Assembly (NCBI GenBank): GCA_965232265.1 | Contig: CBDDPH010000002.1 | Span: 3,472,001-3,536,000, forward strand | From: VXRD01 sp965232265 | Lineage (GTDB): Bacteria > Latescibacterota > UBA2968 | Direction of reading: 5' to 3' | Length of the DNA: 64,000 bases | Shown here: piece by piece, positions 52,842 through 61,926 of the stretch | Layout: each line of letters starts with the position of its first letter | How positions within the stretch are numbered: position 1 is the stretch's first letter | The notes under the pieces: model-generated | Databases searched by the model: none | Seen by the model: the letters and a program-made list of their open reading frames with translations, nothing else | What the model was told of the DNA's origin: nothing | Translations under genes and position numbers: made by a program

Positions 52842-53471
52842 ATGGGACAGACATTAGACATAGGTCGGCGAATAGAATTGGTGCCAATGGATGTCCATTT
52901 TCACGACATCACAATTGGGCTATATCGTCAGGAAAACGCGCAGGGCACGACTTTTCGCGTTCACACATACAGCCAAATAGACGGAGCGCAAGCGCGTATT
53001 GACTCCGTAATCCATGCGATGCGCGTCCTGGGAGGGATGGAAGACACAGGCGAGGGATTATTGCGCTTTCCGTGTGGCACCACACACCTGCTATGTGTGA
53101 AGCGACTATTCCTGGAATCGTGCAAACTCGGCATGGATGACGATGTATCTATGCGTCCGTTGACCATCCTGGACAAAAAATCGGGCTTGCACATTTCCGC
53201 AACGCCCCAATCTAATGGCGCGTACAAAATCACTGCTGACAGCGATGAAAAAGGCGCAGACCGGCGCATTCGATTGGTGGCCGGAGGGCTTGCGAAACTG
53301 GGCGAATTGGAACAAGTGGAAGAAGACCAAGTGCGCTTTGATTGCGGCATGACACACGATCCCCTCATAGGTGTCCTTCTCGTACGTGCCCCCAATGTGA
53401 GATCCGTCATGCGAGAATTGGAACAGGCTGCCAGCCGGGGCGTACTCGCAGCGCCGAGCGCGCAAAATTAA
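52842..53471 (+). CDS. Hypothetical protein with an internal duplication
   Basis: The 209-residue protein has no recognised family. It appears duplicated: residues ~52-95 (RIDSVIHAMRVLGG..LRFPCGTTHLLCVKRLF) resemble residues ~140-187 (RIRLVAGGLAKLGE..VRFDCGMTHDPLIGVLL), each with a FxCGxTH motif. The Cys and His could bind a metal or cofactor. The gene lies 14 bp after the HAD gene and upstream of the corrinoid operon. Confidence 0.6.
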   Translation: MGQTLDIGRRIELVPMDVHFHDITIGLYRQENAQGTTFRVHTYSQIDGAQARIDSVIHAMRVLGGMEDTGEGLLRFPCGTTHLLCVKRLFLESCKLGMDDDVSMRPLTILDKKSGLHISATPQSNGAYKITADSDEKGADRRIRLVAGGLAKLGELEQVEEDQVRFDCGMTHDPLIGVLLVRAPNVRSVMRELEQAASRGVLAAPSAQN

Positions 53472-53488
53472 GTATTTCCAGACTACAC

Positions 53489-53519
53489 CATCTGCGTCCA
53501 TCTGCGTCCATCTGCGGAT
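53489..53519. repeat. CATCTGCGTC repeat block (three units)
   Basis: Three units, the last being CATCTGCGGAT, lie between the hypothetical gene and the UroD-like methyltransferase gene in an otherwise close plus-strand gene run. Confidence 0.8.
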
Positions 53520-53574
53520 CAATGAAGGACGACCACTAAGACCGCCCTGACATCTCACCTTTCGGAGTCCCAAT

Positions 53575-54627
53575 ATGCACCACCAGACAACAAAACCTAT
53601 GAAACCGCGCGACCGCGTATTGGCCGCACTCAATCGGGCGCCTGTGGATCGCACACCGACCTGTAACCCAACTTCGGTTGCAACCGTAGAATTGATGGAC
53701 CTCGTCGATGCGCCATTTCCGCAGGCGAATCGCGAACCAGAACTCATGGCACGCCTGGCAGCAACGGGCTATACCGAACTGGGCTTTGACACGATCATGC
53801 CGGTATTTACAATCATCCAGGAATCGTCGGCACTCGGATGCAAAATCCAGTGGGAACAAAAAGACAACTGGCCCACTGTGAAAATGAAAGAACCGATCTG
53901 GCACAAGGTAGATGATATCGAGATCCCGTCAAACTTATTGACCCATCCCGATACAAAATGCGTGCTGGACGCAATTGGCATATTGCGAAAAGAATACGGC
54001 GACGAAGTGGCGATTATTGGCAAAACAATGGGGCCCTGGTCCCTGGCGTATCACTGTTTTGGCGTAGAGGATTTTTTGCTCCTCTCATTAGACGACCCGG
54101 ATCACACGCGGCAAATTCTGGACAAATTAAAAGAAGTAACCGTCGCATTTGGCGTGGCGCAAATTGAAGCAGGCGCCGACGCCCTGACCCTGCCCGATCA
54201 CGCGACGGGCGATCTGGTCAGCGGCGATTATTACGACCGGTATTTGCGCGAATTACACATTGAATTTGCCGACCGCATCCCCATTCCGCTGATTTTGCAT
54301 ATATGCGGGCGCACCGTTGATAGGATGGAATACATCGCGCAAACGGGCATGGCGGCATTTCACTACGACTCCAAAAACGATCCAAATGAATCTATTGATA
54401 TCATGAAAGAGCGAATCGCGCTGGTCGGCAATATCAACAATCCGGAAACGCTATTTTCAAAAGAGCCGGAAACCGTAAAAGAAGAAGTGTATAAAAACTT
54501 GGACGCCGGTGTGAATCTAATCGGGCCTGAATGTGCGATTCCATTGCAAACATCAATCGAAAACCTGAAAGAAATCCCAAAAGCAATCGTGGATTGGCAT
54601 GCGGAGGCAGAGAGCGTTCATGGCTGA
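53575..54627 (+). CDS. Uroporphyrinogen decarboxylase-family (MtaA/MtbA/CmuA-like) methyltransferase
   Basis: The 350-residue TIM-barrel protein is related to UroD but belongs with methyltransferases: MKPRDRVLAALNRAPVDRTPT at the start, GKTMGPWSLAYHCFG, ADALTLPDHA, and LHICGRTVDRM with the His/Cys zinc ligands near residue 242, plus GNINNPETLF and GPECAIP. It is coupled to the corrinoid-protein gene by an 8-bp overlap. It probably moves a methyl group to or from that corrinoid protein. Confidence 0.85.
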   Translation: MHHQTTKPMKPRDRVLAALNRAPVDRTPTCNPTSVATVELMDLVDAPFPQANREPELMARLAATGYTELGFDTIMPVFTIIQESSALGCKIQWEQKDNWPTVKMKEPIWHKVDDIEIPSNLLTHPDTKCVLDAIGILRKEYGDEVAIIGKTMGPWSLAYHCFGVEDFLLLSLDDPDHTRQILDKLKEVTVAFGVAQIEAGADALTLPDHATGDLVSGDYYDRYLRELHIEFADRIPIPLILHICGRTVDRMEYIAQTGMAAFHYDSKNDPNESIDIMKERIALVGNINNPETLFSKEPETVKEEVYKNLDAGVNLIGPECAIPLQTSIENLKEIPKAIVDWHAEAESVHG

Positions 54628-55381
54628 ATTATCCGATATTCAAAATGCGTTTATCAAAGAGGAAATAGAAGAATTTTTAGAACGGCCCAATGAGATCCAA
54701 CGCAATATCGACCTGTTCGCAAACGCGAGTCCCGAAATGCAGGCGATCTCCGCCGCATTGATCGATGGCGCGCATCACGATGTCGATCAAATGACGCGCG
54801 AAGCCCTGGATGCAGGCGTGGGTGCGCTGGAAATTATGGACGATGGCTTGATCGCCGGCATGGGCATTGTGGGGATTAAATTTCGAGAAAATTTTATTTT
54901 TGTGCCCGAAGTCCTCGCGTGCGCCCGGGCAATGAAAGCGGGAATGGCGCATATTGAACCCATCCTGTCAGCCTCGGGCGTCGATCCGGTAGGCACAGTC
55001 ATTATGGGCACGGTGAAAGGCGATTTGCACGATATTGGCAAAAATTTGTGTATCATGATGTTGCGCGGCGCCGGGTTTGTCGTCCACGACCTCGGCGTGG
55101 ATACATCCGAAGACGAATTTATGGATGCCGTGGAAGAACACGAAGCCAATTTGCTCGGCATGTCGGCACTGTTGACCACGACAATGCCGAATATGGGCAA
55201 GACAATTGAGGCATTTATCGACGAAGACTTGCGAGACGATGTGAAAATCATGGTGGGCGGTGCCCCCGTGACGCAGGAATTTGCCGATGACATGGGTGCG
55301 GATGGATACGGTGAAAATGCCCTGGACTGCGTAGAACTGGCTGTGCAATTGTTGAAGGAGTGGGAGGCGGAGAATGCGTAA
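54620..55381 (+). CDS. Corrinoid (B12-binding) methyltransferase protein
   Basis: The 253-residue protein has a helical cap domain (about 20-120). A Rossmann B12 domain follows with GDLHDIGKN, the DxHxxG motif whose His near residue 138 binds cobalt, then MSALLTTTMPNM and VGGAPVTQEFAD. It is like MtaC/MtbC/MtvC. The ATG at 54620 follows a GGAGG site inside the preceding gene. The downstream activator gene overlaps it by 8 bp. Confidence 0.92.
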   Translation: MAELSDIQNAFIKEEIEEFLERPNEIQRNIDLFANASPEMQAISAALIDGAHHDVDQMTREALDAGVGALEIMDDGLIAGMGIVGIKFRENFIFVPEVLACARAMKAGMAHIEPILSASGVDPVGTVIMGTVKGDLHDIGKNLCIMMLRGAGFVVHDLGVDTSEDEFMDAVEEHEANLLGMSALLTTTMPNMGKTIEAFIDEDLRDDVKIMVGGAPVTQEFADDMGADGYGENALDCVELAVQLLKEWEAENA

Positions 55382-57302
55382 ACCCGAAAAAATAGACCGA
55401 GAAGCCTATCAAAAGCGGCTGGATCGCATGTCTGAAATTTTTTCAGATATTGTCCAGCATGCCGACGAACAGGCGCAAATGCGCTGTCCCTATAAAAACA
55501 AGGACAACGAATGCACGGCCAAATTTGGATGTAAATTCCAGCGAAAACCAGCGCCCAATCGGGCGCTTTTTCAATGTGCCAGCAATGATAACCTCGACTA
55601 TCGCACGGCCTGGGAAACGGAGCCAAATGCCTATCGTGAAATGAAGACCACGCTCAAAAAACAAAAAAACCGTCGCCGAAAAAAGGGAACGGGCACAATT
55701 ACACACAAGGGCAAGGTGCAACAACTCGAAGCGCGAAAAACGATATTTGATTATGCCGACGATCTGGCCGTTCAGGTTCCAACATCGTGTTTTCGGTCGG
55801 GGATATGCCATGAATGCGTGGTAGAAATTACAAAGGGAGAAGAGAGCCTGTGCCCCAAAACCGACGCGGAAGCCTTCTTAAAAGATAATTACCGACTCGC
55901 CTGTCAGGCCGAAGTAGTAGATTTAGATGCAGAAGTCGAATTTGTGCCCCTGCGCCGCGCGCCTCAAATTTTGACCTTGAGCCAGCCCAAAGAAATCGAT
56001 CTCGATCCCATAGTAACGCGCCGTGCAGACCGGGTATTCTATGACGGCGAAGACATCGATCGGTTTCGGGGCCACATCTACGGACTGGCAATTGATGTGG
56101 GCACCACGACAATTGTGATGGATCTCGTAGATCTGGAATCTGGCGAGAGTATTGCGATTGCATCTTATGAAAATCCCCAGCGCTTTGGCGGCAGCGACAT
56201 CATGTATCGCATTTCCTATGATGGCGAATATCCAAATGAGCTGTGGAAGGCACTGGTAAATGCGATCAACCACGAAATTCTCGTACTATGTGAAAAATTG
56301 GGGTTCGAGCGGCAAGAAATTTACGAAATTGTCGTCGCTGGCAATGCCACCATGCGGGATATGTTCTTCAGGCTCGACGTGCAAAGTATCGGGCAAAAAC
56401 CCTATAAATCTCAAATAGAACACGAATATCTGGCAGGAAAACGCAAAACAACCGCCCTTTATGAAAGCAGCAGGCGGTTGGGCATTCGGGCAAATCCCAA
56501 AGCGCGGGTATATGGCATGCCCCTTATTGCAAGCCATGTGGGCGGCGATGTCGCAGCGGACATGCTGGCCGTAGAAATGGGTGAGCAAGACGAGATATTC
56601 ATGCTCGTCGATGTGGGCACCAACACCGAGGTCGTCGTGGGCAATCGAGACCGGTTGGTGGCAGCCTCTTGTCCGGCGGGACCGGCATTTGAAGGCGGTG
56701 GTATCGCCTGTGGCATGCCCGGTCAAGACGGGGCGATTGAATCGATGGCATGGGAAAATGGTCAGTTCAATTATCGCGTAATAGGCAACGGCACGCCGCG
56801 GGGATTGTGCGGCTCTGGTCTGATCGATTTGTTGGCCGAACTTCGGCGGCACGATATGATGACGGAAAAAGGCGTATTTGCCGACCGCAAACAATATGAA
56901 ATGATCGTAGTGCCCGAACACGGCATTGCGCTGTCGCGCGAAGATGCGAGCAATCTGGCTCAGGCCAAGGCCGCAAATTATTGCGGGCAGTTACTCGTCA
57001 TGCGCGAATTTGGCATTGCCCCCCATCAGATCCATCGGCTCTATCTATCTGGCGGATTTGCCAATTACGTAAATGTACAAAATGCGATTGACATCGGTTT
57101 TCTCGCCCCCGTGCCGCAAGAGCGCATCGAAAAGGTGGGAAATGCCGCGATATTGGGCGCGAAAACAACCCTTCTCTCGCGGAAACGACGCGACGAGTTA
57201 GAGCACCTTGTGAAACGGATTGAACATGTGGAACTGGAGACAAAGCCAGACTTTTTTGACGTATTTGTCGAAGGGTGTCAATTTAAGAGGATGACAGTAT
57301 GA
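55374..57302 (+). CDS. Corrinoid-protein reductive activator (RACE/RamA-like, ASKHA domain) with two Cys clusters
   Basis: The 642-residue protein has a 2Fe-2S ferredoxin-type motif at C139-x5-C145-x2-C148..C177. A long ASKHA ATPase region follows (AIDVGTTTIVMDLV, VDVGTNTEVVVG, GPAFEGGGI, GGFANYVN). This is the layout of activators that reduce Co(II) to Co(I) in corrinoid proteins. Unusually, the N-terminus adds four more cysteines (C38, C47, C53, C68). It is translationally coupled to genes on both sides. Confidence 0.9.
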   Translation: MRKPEKIDREAYQKRLDRMSEIFSDIVQHADEQAQMRCPYKNKDNECTAKFGCKFQRKPAPNRALFQCASNDNLDYRTAWETEPNAYREMKTTLKKQKNRRRKKGTGTITHKGKVQQLEARKTIFDYADDLAVQVPTSCFRSGICHECVVEITKGEESLCPKTDAEAFLKDNYRLACQAEVVDLDAEVEFVPLRRAPQILTLSQPKEIDLDPIVTRRADRVFYDGEDIDRFRGHIYGLAIDVGTTTIVMDLVDLESGESIAIASYENPQRFGGSDIMYRISYDGEYPNELWKALVNAINHEILVLCEKLGFERQEIYEIVVAGNATMRDMFFRLDVQSIGQKPYKSQIEHEYLAGKRKTTALYESSRRLGIRANPKARVYGMPLIASHVGGDVAADMLAVEMGEQDEIFMLVDVGTNTEVVVGNRDRLVAASCPAGPAFEGGGIACGMPGQDGAIESMAWENGQFNYRVIGNGTPRGLCGSGLIDLLAELRRHDMMTEKGVFADRKQYEMIVVPEHGIALSREDASNLAQAKAANYCGQLLVMREFGIAPHQIHRLYLSGGFANYVNVQNAIDIGFLAPVPQERIEKVGNAAILGAKTTLLSRKRRDELEHLVKRIEHVELETKPDFFDVFVEGCQFKRMTV

Positions 57303-58297
57303 AGTCTTTTGCAGAACGCCTCACAGACAATCAGCCGATGGTGTATGACGGCGGATTTGGGTCTCAATTATTTGCACACGGGGTAAATCTGGCAAACAGT
57401 TCCATCGCCAATCTATCGCACCCCAACGAGGTTGTAGCCGTGCATCGCGCGTATATCGATGCCGGTGCAAATGCAATCGGCACAAACACATTTGTGGTAT
57501 CCCCCCTGCATCTCGAGATGGCCGACGCCGATGAAGATGATGCCGAGCGATTGACAGAATTGGCTGTTCAACACGCGCGGCAAGCCGTTGAAGAAAGCGA
57601 AAAAGATGTTTATGTAGGTGGCTCCATCGGTCCCTCCCCCGGCGCTATCGAAGCCGATGCCGGCGATACGGTTTTTGGCATTCCCAATGCAGATGTGAAA
57701 TCAGCCCACGAGCGCGTGATCTCTGCCATGGTCAAAGGCGGCGTGGATTTTTTTGTCATAGAAACGCAATTTTCCGCCAAAGAAGCGGCAATCGCCGTTG
57801 ATATTGCGCGGCAGACGGGCTTGCCCATCGCCGTGAATATGACGTATAAATTCACACAAGATCGCAAAACGGGTGAATTGATTTACCGAACGGACTGGGG
57901 CTTTTCGCCCGGCGATCTACTGGACATTTTGGCAAGTGGCGAATTTTCAGACGGCGATAATCTGCTCGACGATGTGCAACTCCTGGGCCTGAACTGCGGC
58001 GCAGAAACGCGCAACACAGATCACACGGGCATGCCCTATGCAATTGAGGGCACAGTGCAGATGCAAAAAGCGCTTGTGGATCGCGGCATCGAAAACAAGC
58101 GTTTAATGGCCTACCCCAACGCGGGCTTACCCACCCTGGACAAAGTCACCAAACAGGCGTCGTATTCGCAAGGGGCAGAAGACATGGCACAACACGTCGA
58201 AAACTTATTGGACGCCGGTGGATTCTTGATAGGCGGATGTTGCGGAACAACGCCCGATCACATTCGGGCATTTCGCAATATCGTAGATGCACAATAG
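57299..58297 (+). CDS. Homocysteine S-methyltransferase family protein
   Basis: The 332-residue TIM barrel has YDGGFGSQLFAHG, GTNTFVVSP, GLNCGAE and the zinc motif GGCCGTTPDHIRAF, giving the three-Cys site of BHMT/MetH-N enzymes. In this operon it should accept the methyl group from the corrinoid protein and hand it to homocysteine, giving methionine (inference). It overlaps the activator gene by 4 bp. Confidence 0.9.
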   Translation: MKSFAERLTDNQPMVYDGGFGSQLFAHGVNLANSSIANLSHPNEVVAVHRAYIDAGANAIGTNTFVVSPLHLEMADADEDDAERLTELAVQHARQAVEESEKDVYVGGSIGPSPGAIEADAGDTVFGIPNADVKSAHERVISAMVKGGVDFFVIETQFSAKEAAIAVDIARQTGLPIAVNMTYKFTQDRKTGELIYRTDWGFSPGDLLDILASGEFSDGDNLLDDVQLLGLNCGAETRNTDHTGMPYAIEGTVQMQKALVDRGIENKRLMAYPNAGLPTLDKVTKQASYSQGAEDMAQHVENLLDAGGFLIGGCCGTTPDHIRAFRNIVDAQ

Positions 58298-58341
58298 AGT
58301 CTCTTGTATTTTTTCATCGATTAAACTCGAGGATTTGAATT

Positions 58342-59349
58342 ATGGCTGATTATTGGGAAGACGATATAGAAGACATAGAAGTCGAAGATATGTTTGTGGG
58401 CGCGCTACTGGGCGGCGCAATAGGCGATGCCCTGGGCTGTTTTTGCGAGGGATGGAACCGGGATCGGATCAAAGCGGTAGAGGGATTGACAGACCACTAT
58501 CGCGGTCGGGTCAATCGGGAAGGCGTGGTAACCCGCCCAGCAGGAGAATACACAGACGATACGCAGCAGACCCTCGTCCTCGTTGAGTCAATTATCGCGT
58601 GTGAAAAGGTCAATCCCGAAGACCTGAGCAACCGATTTTTGGCGATGTGGCGCGAGGGCCTCCTGCAAATGTATGGCAGGGCTTTTCGGGAAACCCTGGA
58701 ACGCCTCGATCAGGGCCTGGCGTGGTCCGAAGCCGCATCGAAAGACCACCCCTCCAACGGAGCGGTCATGAAAATCGCGCCCGTGGGCTTGTGGCACTGG
58801 GCAACCGGTGACAATATCCTAAAAGATGCAATTGCAGCGAGCCATGTGACACATCAGGACCCGCGTGCAGTTGCCCCTGCAGTCGCAATGGCCCATGTGG
58901 TGGGGCATCTCGTAACCCATCGCCCGCTGGACGGAAATGAGGTGCTGGACGTAGCCGAGTGGTCGGCCAGACCGATTTGCGAATCCACAGGCGAATTGAT
59001 CGCACAGGTGGGGACATTGCTGACAATGAACGAAGAAGATGCGTGGGCAGCCATGGTAAAAATGCCCGAAGCAGCGCGAGAAAATGCCATCCCAAGCGAA
59101 GCCCAGACCACAATTGTCGTGGCTTTGGAGGCATTTTTGCGCTCAGAAGGAGAATTTATCCCCACGGTTGAACGCGCGCTACACACGGGTGGAGATGTAG
59201 ATACATTTGCAGCCATTGCCGGCACCTTGAGCGGGCTGTATCACGGAACAGCGGGTTTGCCGCAGCATCTCGTAGAAACACTGGTCGAACGCACAGAAAT
59301 CGAATCACTATCCCGCACGCTCTACGAAAAGACAGGAGGCACCCTGTGA
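58342..59349 (+). CDS. ADP-ribosylglycohydrolase family protein
   Basis: The 335-residue protein has GALLGGAIGDALGC near residue 20, EYTDDTQQT near residue 72 and HTGGDVDTFAAIAGTLSGLYHG near residue 275, the Mg-binding Asp/Thr motifs of the family. Members remove ADP-ribose from proteins or cleave other N- or O-glycosidic bonds. It lies 44 bp after the methyltransferase operon and overlaps the lyase gene (GTGA), so a metabolic role such as cleaving a nucleoside-like substrate is as likely as signalling. Confidence 0.87.
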   Translation: MADYWEDDIEDIEVEDMFVGALLGGAIGDALGCFCEGWNRDRIKAVEGLTDHYRGRVNREGVVTRPAGEYTDDTQQTLVLVESIIACEKVNPEDLSNRFLAMWREGLLQMYGRAFRETLERLDQGLAWSEAASKDHPSNGAVMKIAPVGLWHWATGDNILKDAIAASHVTHQDPRAVAPAVAMAHVVGHLVTHRPLDGNEVLDVAEWSARPICESTGELIAQVGTLLTMNEEDAWAAMVKMPEAARENAIPSEAQTTIVVALEAFLRSEGEFIPTVERALHTGGDVDTFAAIAGTLSGLYHGTAGLPQHLVETLVERTEIESLSRTLYEKTGGTL

Positions 59350-60236
59350 TAATCGACGGTTTTAAGGGCATGTATCCCGCACTGGTCAGCCCCAGGGACG
59401 AGACAGGTGCATTCAGCACCTCGGCCTTTGAAAAACTCATGGCGCGGATTTACGAACAGGGATCACACGGCGTGTACGTGGCAGGCAACACGGGCGAAGG
59501 CTATTTGATGACAATGGCCGAACGCAAATTGGCTACAGAAGTAGCCGTCAAAGCATCAAAAGGACATGGCCGAGTCGTAGTACACGTTGGTGCCCCCTCT
59601 GAGCGCGATGCGGTTGAACTCGCCAAACACGCCGCAGACGCAGGCGCCGATGGCATTTCGAGTTTGCCCCCTTATGTCCAGGGGTATCGTTTTGACGACA
59701 TATTGGCGTATTACAGCGCGCTGAGTTCTGCGGCAAACTTGCCGGTCTTTGTGTATTACATCCCGGTGGTCACGCATCAGGAATATTCGTTTGAACAAAT
59801 CAACCTTATGCTCGCACTCGAAGGCGTGGTGGGCATTAAATTCACAAATTTCAACCTGTTCTTAATGGAACGCATACTCAATGGACCACATAAACCGCAT
59901 ATTTTTAATGGACATGACGAAGTAGCCCTATCGGGCATTGCGGTAGGTGCTCAGGGAGGCATTGGCACGTTTTACAATGTGATGCCCGCGCATTTTGTGG
60001 GCATTTACGAAGCGGTGAACAAGTGCGATTTAGATACAGCACGCACATTGCAAGCAGGCGTGAATGAACTAATTCGAATTTGTCAAAAATACAGTGGACA
60101 CGGCAGCGTACGCGCCGTATTGCGCTGGCAGGGAATCGAGTGCGGCGATCCCGTCAAGCCTACACGTCCGCTCGACGAGGAAGAAGAGAAAGCATTGCGA
60201 AAAGAAATCGAAGCAGCGGCATTGGATGTGTTCTAA
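59346..60236 (+). CDS. DapA/NanA-family lyase (class I aldolase)
   Basis: The 296-residue TIM barrel has GNTGEGYLMT (GxxGE motif), VYYIPVVTHQEYS with the active Tyr and VGIKFTNFN with the Schiff-base Lys near residue 164. It resembles N-acetylneuraminate lyase and dihydrodipicolinate synthase; the substrate is not clear. The GTG start overlaps the preceding gene. Its stop codon overlaps the stop codon of the convergent methyltransferase gene. Confidence 0.88.
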   Translation: MIIDGFKGMYPALVSPRDETGAFSTSAFEKLMARIYEQGSHGVYVAGNTGEGYLMTMAERKLATEVAVKASKGHGRVVVHVGAPSERDAVELAKHAADAGADGISSLPPYVQGYRFDDILAYYSALSSAANLPVFVYYIPVVTHQEYSFEQINLMLALEGVVGIKFTNFNLFLMERILNGPHKPHIFNGHDEVALSGIAVGAQGGIGTFYNVMPAHFVGIYEAVNKCDLDTARTLQAGVNELIRICQKYSGHGSVRAVLRWQGIECGDPVKPTRPLDEEEEKALRKEIEAAALDVF

Positions 60237-60916
60237 TCACCTCTCACAATCTCATACACTGTCGCCCCTTCCCGCTCGGTTATAATGGAAAATATCCAAC
60301 CCGCATTGTGCAGACGGTCAAAAAAAGGTCTGCCCAAAATGCGATTGGGTTCGGAAAATAAAACGCGCCCTCCCGGTGCGAGAAGGGCGTCAAATGTGGC
60401 GATGAGAGGATCGAAAAAGCGCAGTTCGTACACGAGATCTGCGCCCAACAAGGTGGCATAGTGTTGACCTTGCGGCGGAGAACGCCAGTCGATGAGCATC
60501 GTCTGTGGCGCGACGCCCGCAATTTGCAACCCGTTGAGGCGCGTGAATTTAAGTGCGTCGGGCTGGTAATCCGTAGCCGTGACACGCGCGCGTTTGAGAC
60601 AGGCAATAGATGACACAAGGCCCAACCCACAGCCGAGTTCGAGCACGGATTCGCCCGGCGCAATCAGATCATCTGCGAGCAGGATATTGGACAAAATAAG
60701 CGCAGAATCCCAAAGCGTTGCCCAATAAGGCAGGCGTTCATCCTGGATCTCAATACTATTGGGATCGGCCATCTGCATTTTGTCAAAAAGTGCTTCGGCA
60801 TCTTCAACACACGTCACACCTATTTTGCGCCCGCAAATATTGTGGTGTTCTTCGCCGAGTTGATAGCGCGCGGCGAGTTCGCTTTTGAGGGCGTAAATTT
60901 CTTTTTGTACGCTCAT
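60233..60916 (-). CDS. Class I SAM-dependent methyltransferase (Methyltransf_16-like)
   Basis: The 227-residue protein has SVLELGCGLGLVSS (motif I), ATDYQPDALKFTRLN and GADLVYELRFFDPLIATFDALLAPGGRVLF. It is like protein-lysine or small-molecule methyltransferases of the Methyltransf_16 group. The start lies 36 bp from a TIM-barrel gene on the same strand. Confidence 0.82.
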   Translation of the reverse strand: MSVQKEIYALKSELAARYQLGEEHHNICGRKIGVTCVEDAEALFDKMQMADPNSIEIQDERLPYWATLWDSALILSNILLADDLIAPGESVLELGCGLGLVSSIACLKRARVTATDYQPDALKFTRLNGLQIAGVAPQTMLIDWRSPPQGQHYATLLGADLVYELRFFDPLIATFDALLAPGGRVLFSEPNRILGRPFFDRLHNAGWIFSIITEREGATVYEIVRGD

Positions 60917-60935
60917 TAGAAGAGACGGAGCCTAC

Positions 60936-61697
60936 CTACTGATACGCCTCCCACAACGCCTTGTAATATTGGAGCAGACGCTCGGCATCTGAGCTACCGG
61001 GGATTTCCGCCAGTGTATATCCCGCATAGCCTTCGGCTTCGAGAAGAGAGAAAAGTTCGCGCCACGGATAGGCCGGATTGCACAATTCGGTGATGTGTAC
61101 CAGACCGATCTTGTGTTTGAGCAAATCAAAATTGGCTTTGATAGAACCGTCTTCAACCTCGCCCAAATTCGAATTCCAGCATATCTTTGCATTGTCGTGA
61201 TCCGCCCAATCCATAATCGTACGCATATACGCTGGCTTTTGCGTTTCTCGCCCGTGTACTTCCACCCGGATTTGCACCCCCAGATCATCAGCGGCAATCG
61301 CGCATTCGCGGACGGACTTCCCAATTTGTTCGAGTGTTTGCGCCACCGAGATACCTTTGTCGGTTTGCAGGCCATTAGGCCGCACCTTAACGCCCGGACA
61401 ACCCAGGTCTGCGGCGAGTTTGGCATATTCAATCGTGCCATCAATATTTTCGCGCACAACGCCGGGATCATCCGAATGATATTCAAACGCCGATCCCAAA
61501 CCCGCAATTTCCACACCGCCATCTTCAAATTGTTTGCGGATATCCTGCCGTTGACCCGCCGAAAGGTCTGATTCAACGCCGTGAGCATGCGTGGTACGCA
61601 GTTCGGCACCGCCATAACCGAGTTTGGCACAGGTTTCGATAATCGTGGCAACATCCCAGTCTGCGGCGATTTGATACGTGACAATACCCAACTTCAT
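60936..61697 (-). CDS. Sugar phosphate isomerase/epimerase (TIM barrel)
   Basis: The 253-residue xylose-isomerase-like protein has IVTYQIAADWD at the start, GVQIRVEVHGRE near 135, CWNSNLGEVEDG near 165 and LVHITELCNPAYPW near 195. Family members isomerise keto-sugars or inosose. It lies upstream of the methyltransferase gene, 19 bp away, likely as an operon. Confidence 0.83.
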   Translation of the reverse strand: MKLGIVTYQIAADWDVATIIETCAKLGYGGAELRTTHAHGVESDLSAGQRQDIRKQFEDGGVEIAGLGSAFEYHSDDPGVVRENIDGTIEYAKLAADLGCPGVKVRPNGLQTDKGISVAQTLEQIGKSVRECAIAADDLGVQIRVEVHGRETQKPAYMRTIMDWADHDNAKICWNSNLGEVEDGSIKANFDLLKHKIGLVHITELCNPAYPWRELFSLLEAEGYAGYTLAEIPGSSDAERLLQYYKALWEAYQ

Positions 61698-61926
61698 TTT
61701 TATCTCCCAATTGGTAGCTTCCAGCCTCTATCGGTCGGCAAAACAAAGGGCCAAAAGCTGAAAGTGGATGAACTTGTATGCCGACCGCTCCTGAAGATAG
61801 GACTTGCATTGAGAATGTCAATGCCTTTGAAGTATCTCCCGCAAGACATACAAAATAACTTGACGCACATCAAACATTTCTACATATCTACACAGGTACA
61901 AACCGCTATTCGCAGGAGTATTTGAG

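Noticed and set aside
13263..53519. CRISPR array
   Set aside because: The repeats are dispersed, with 9-10 bp units and no unique spacers; no cas genes are present.
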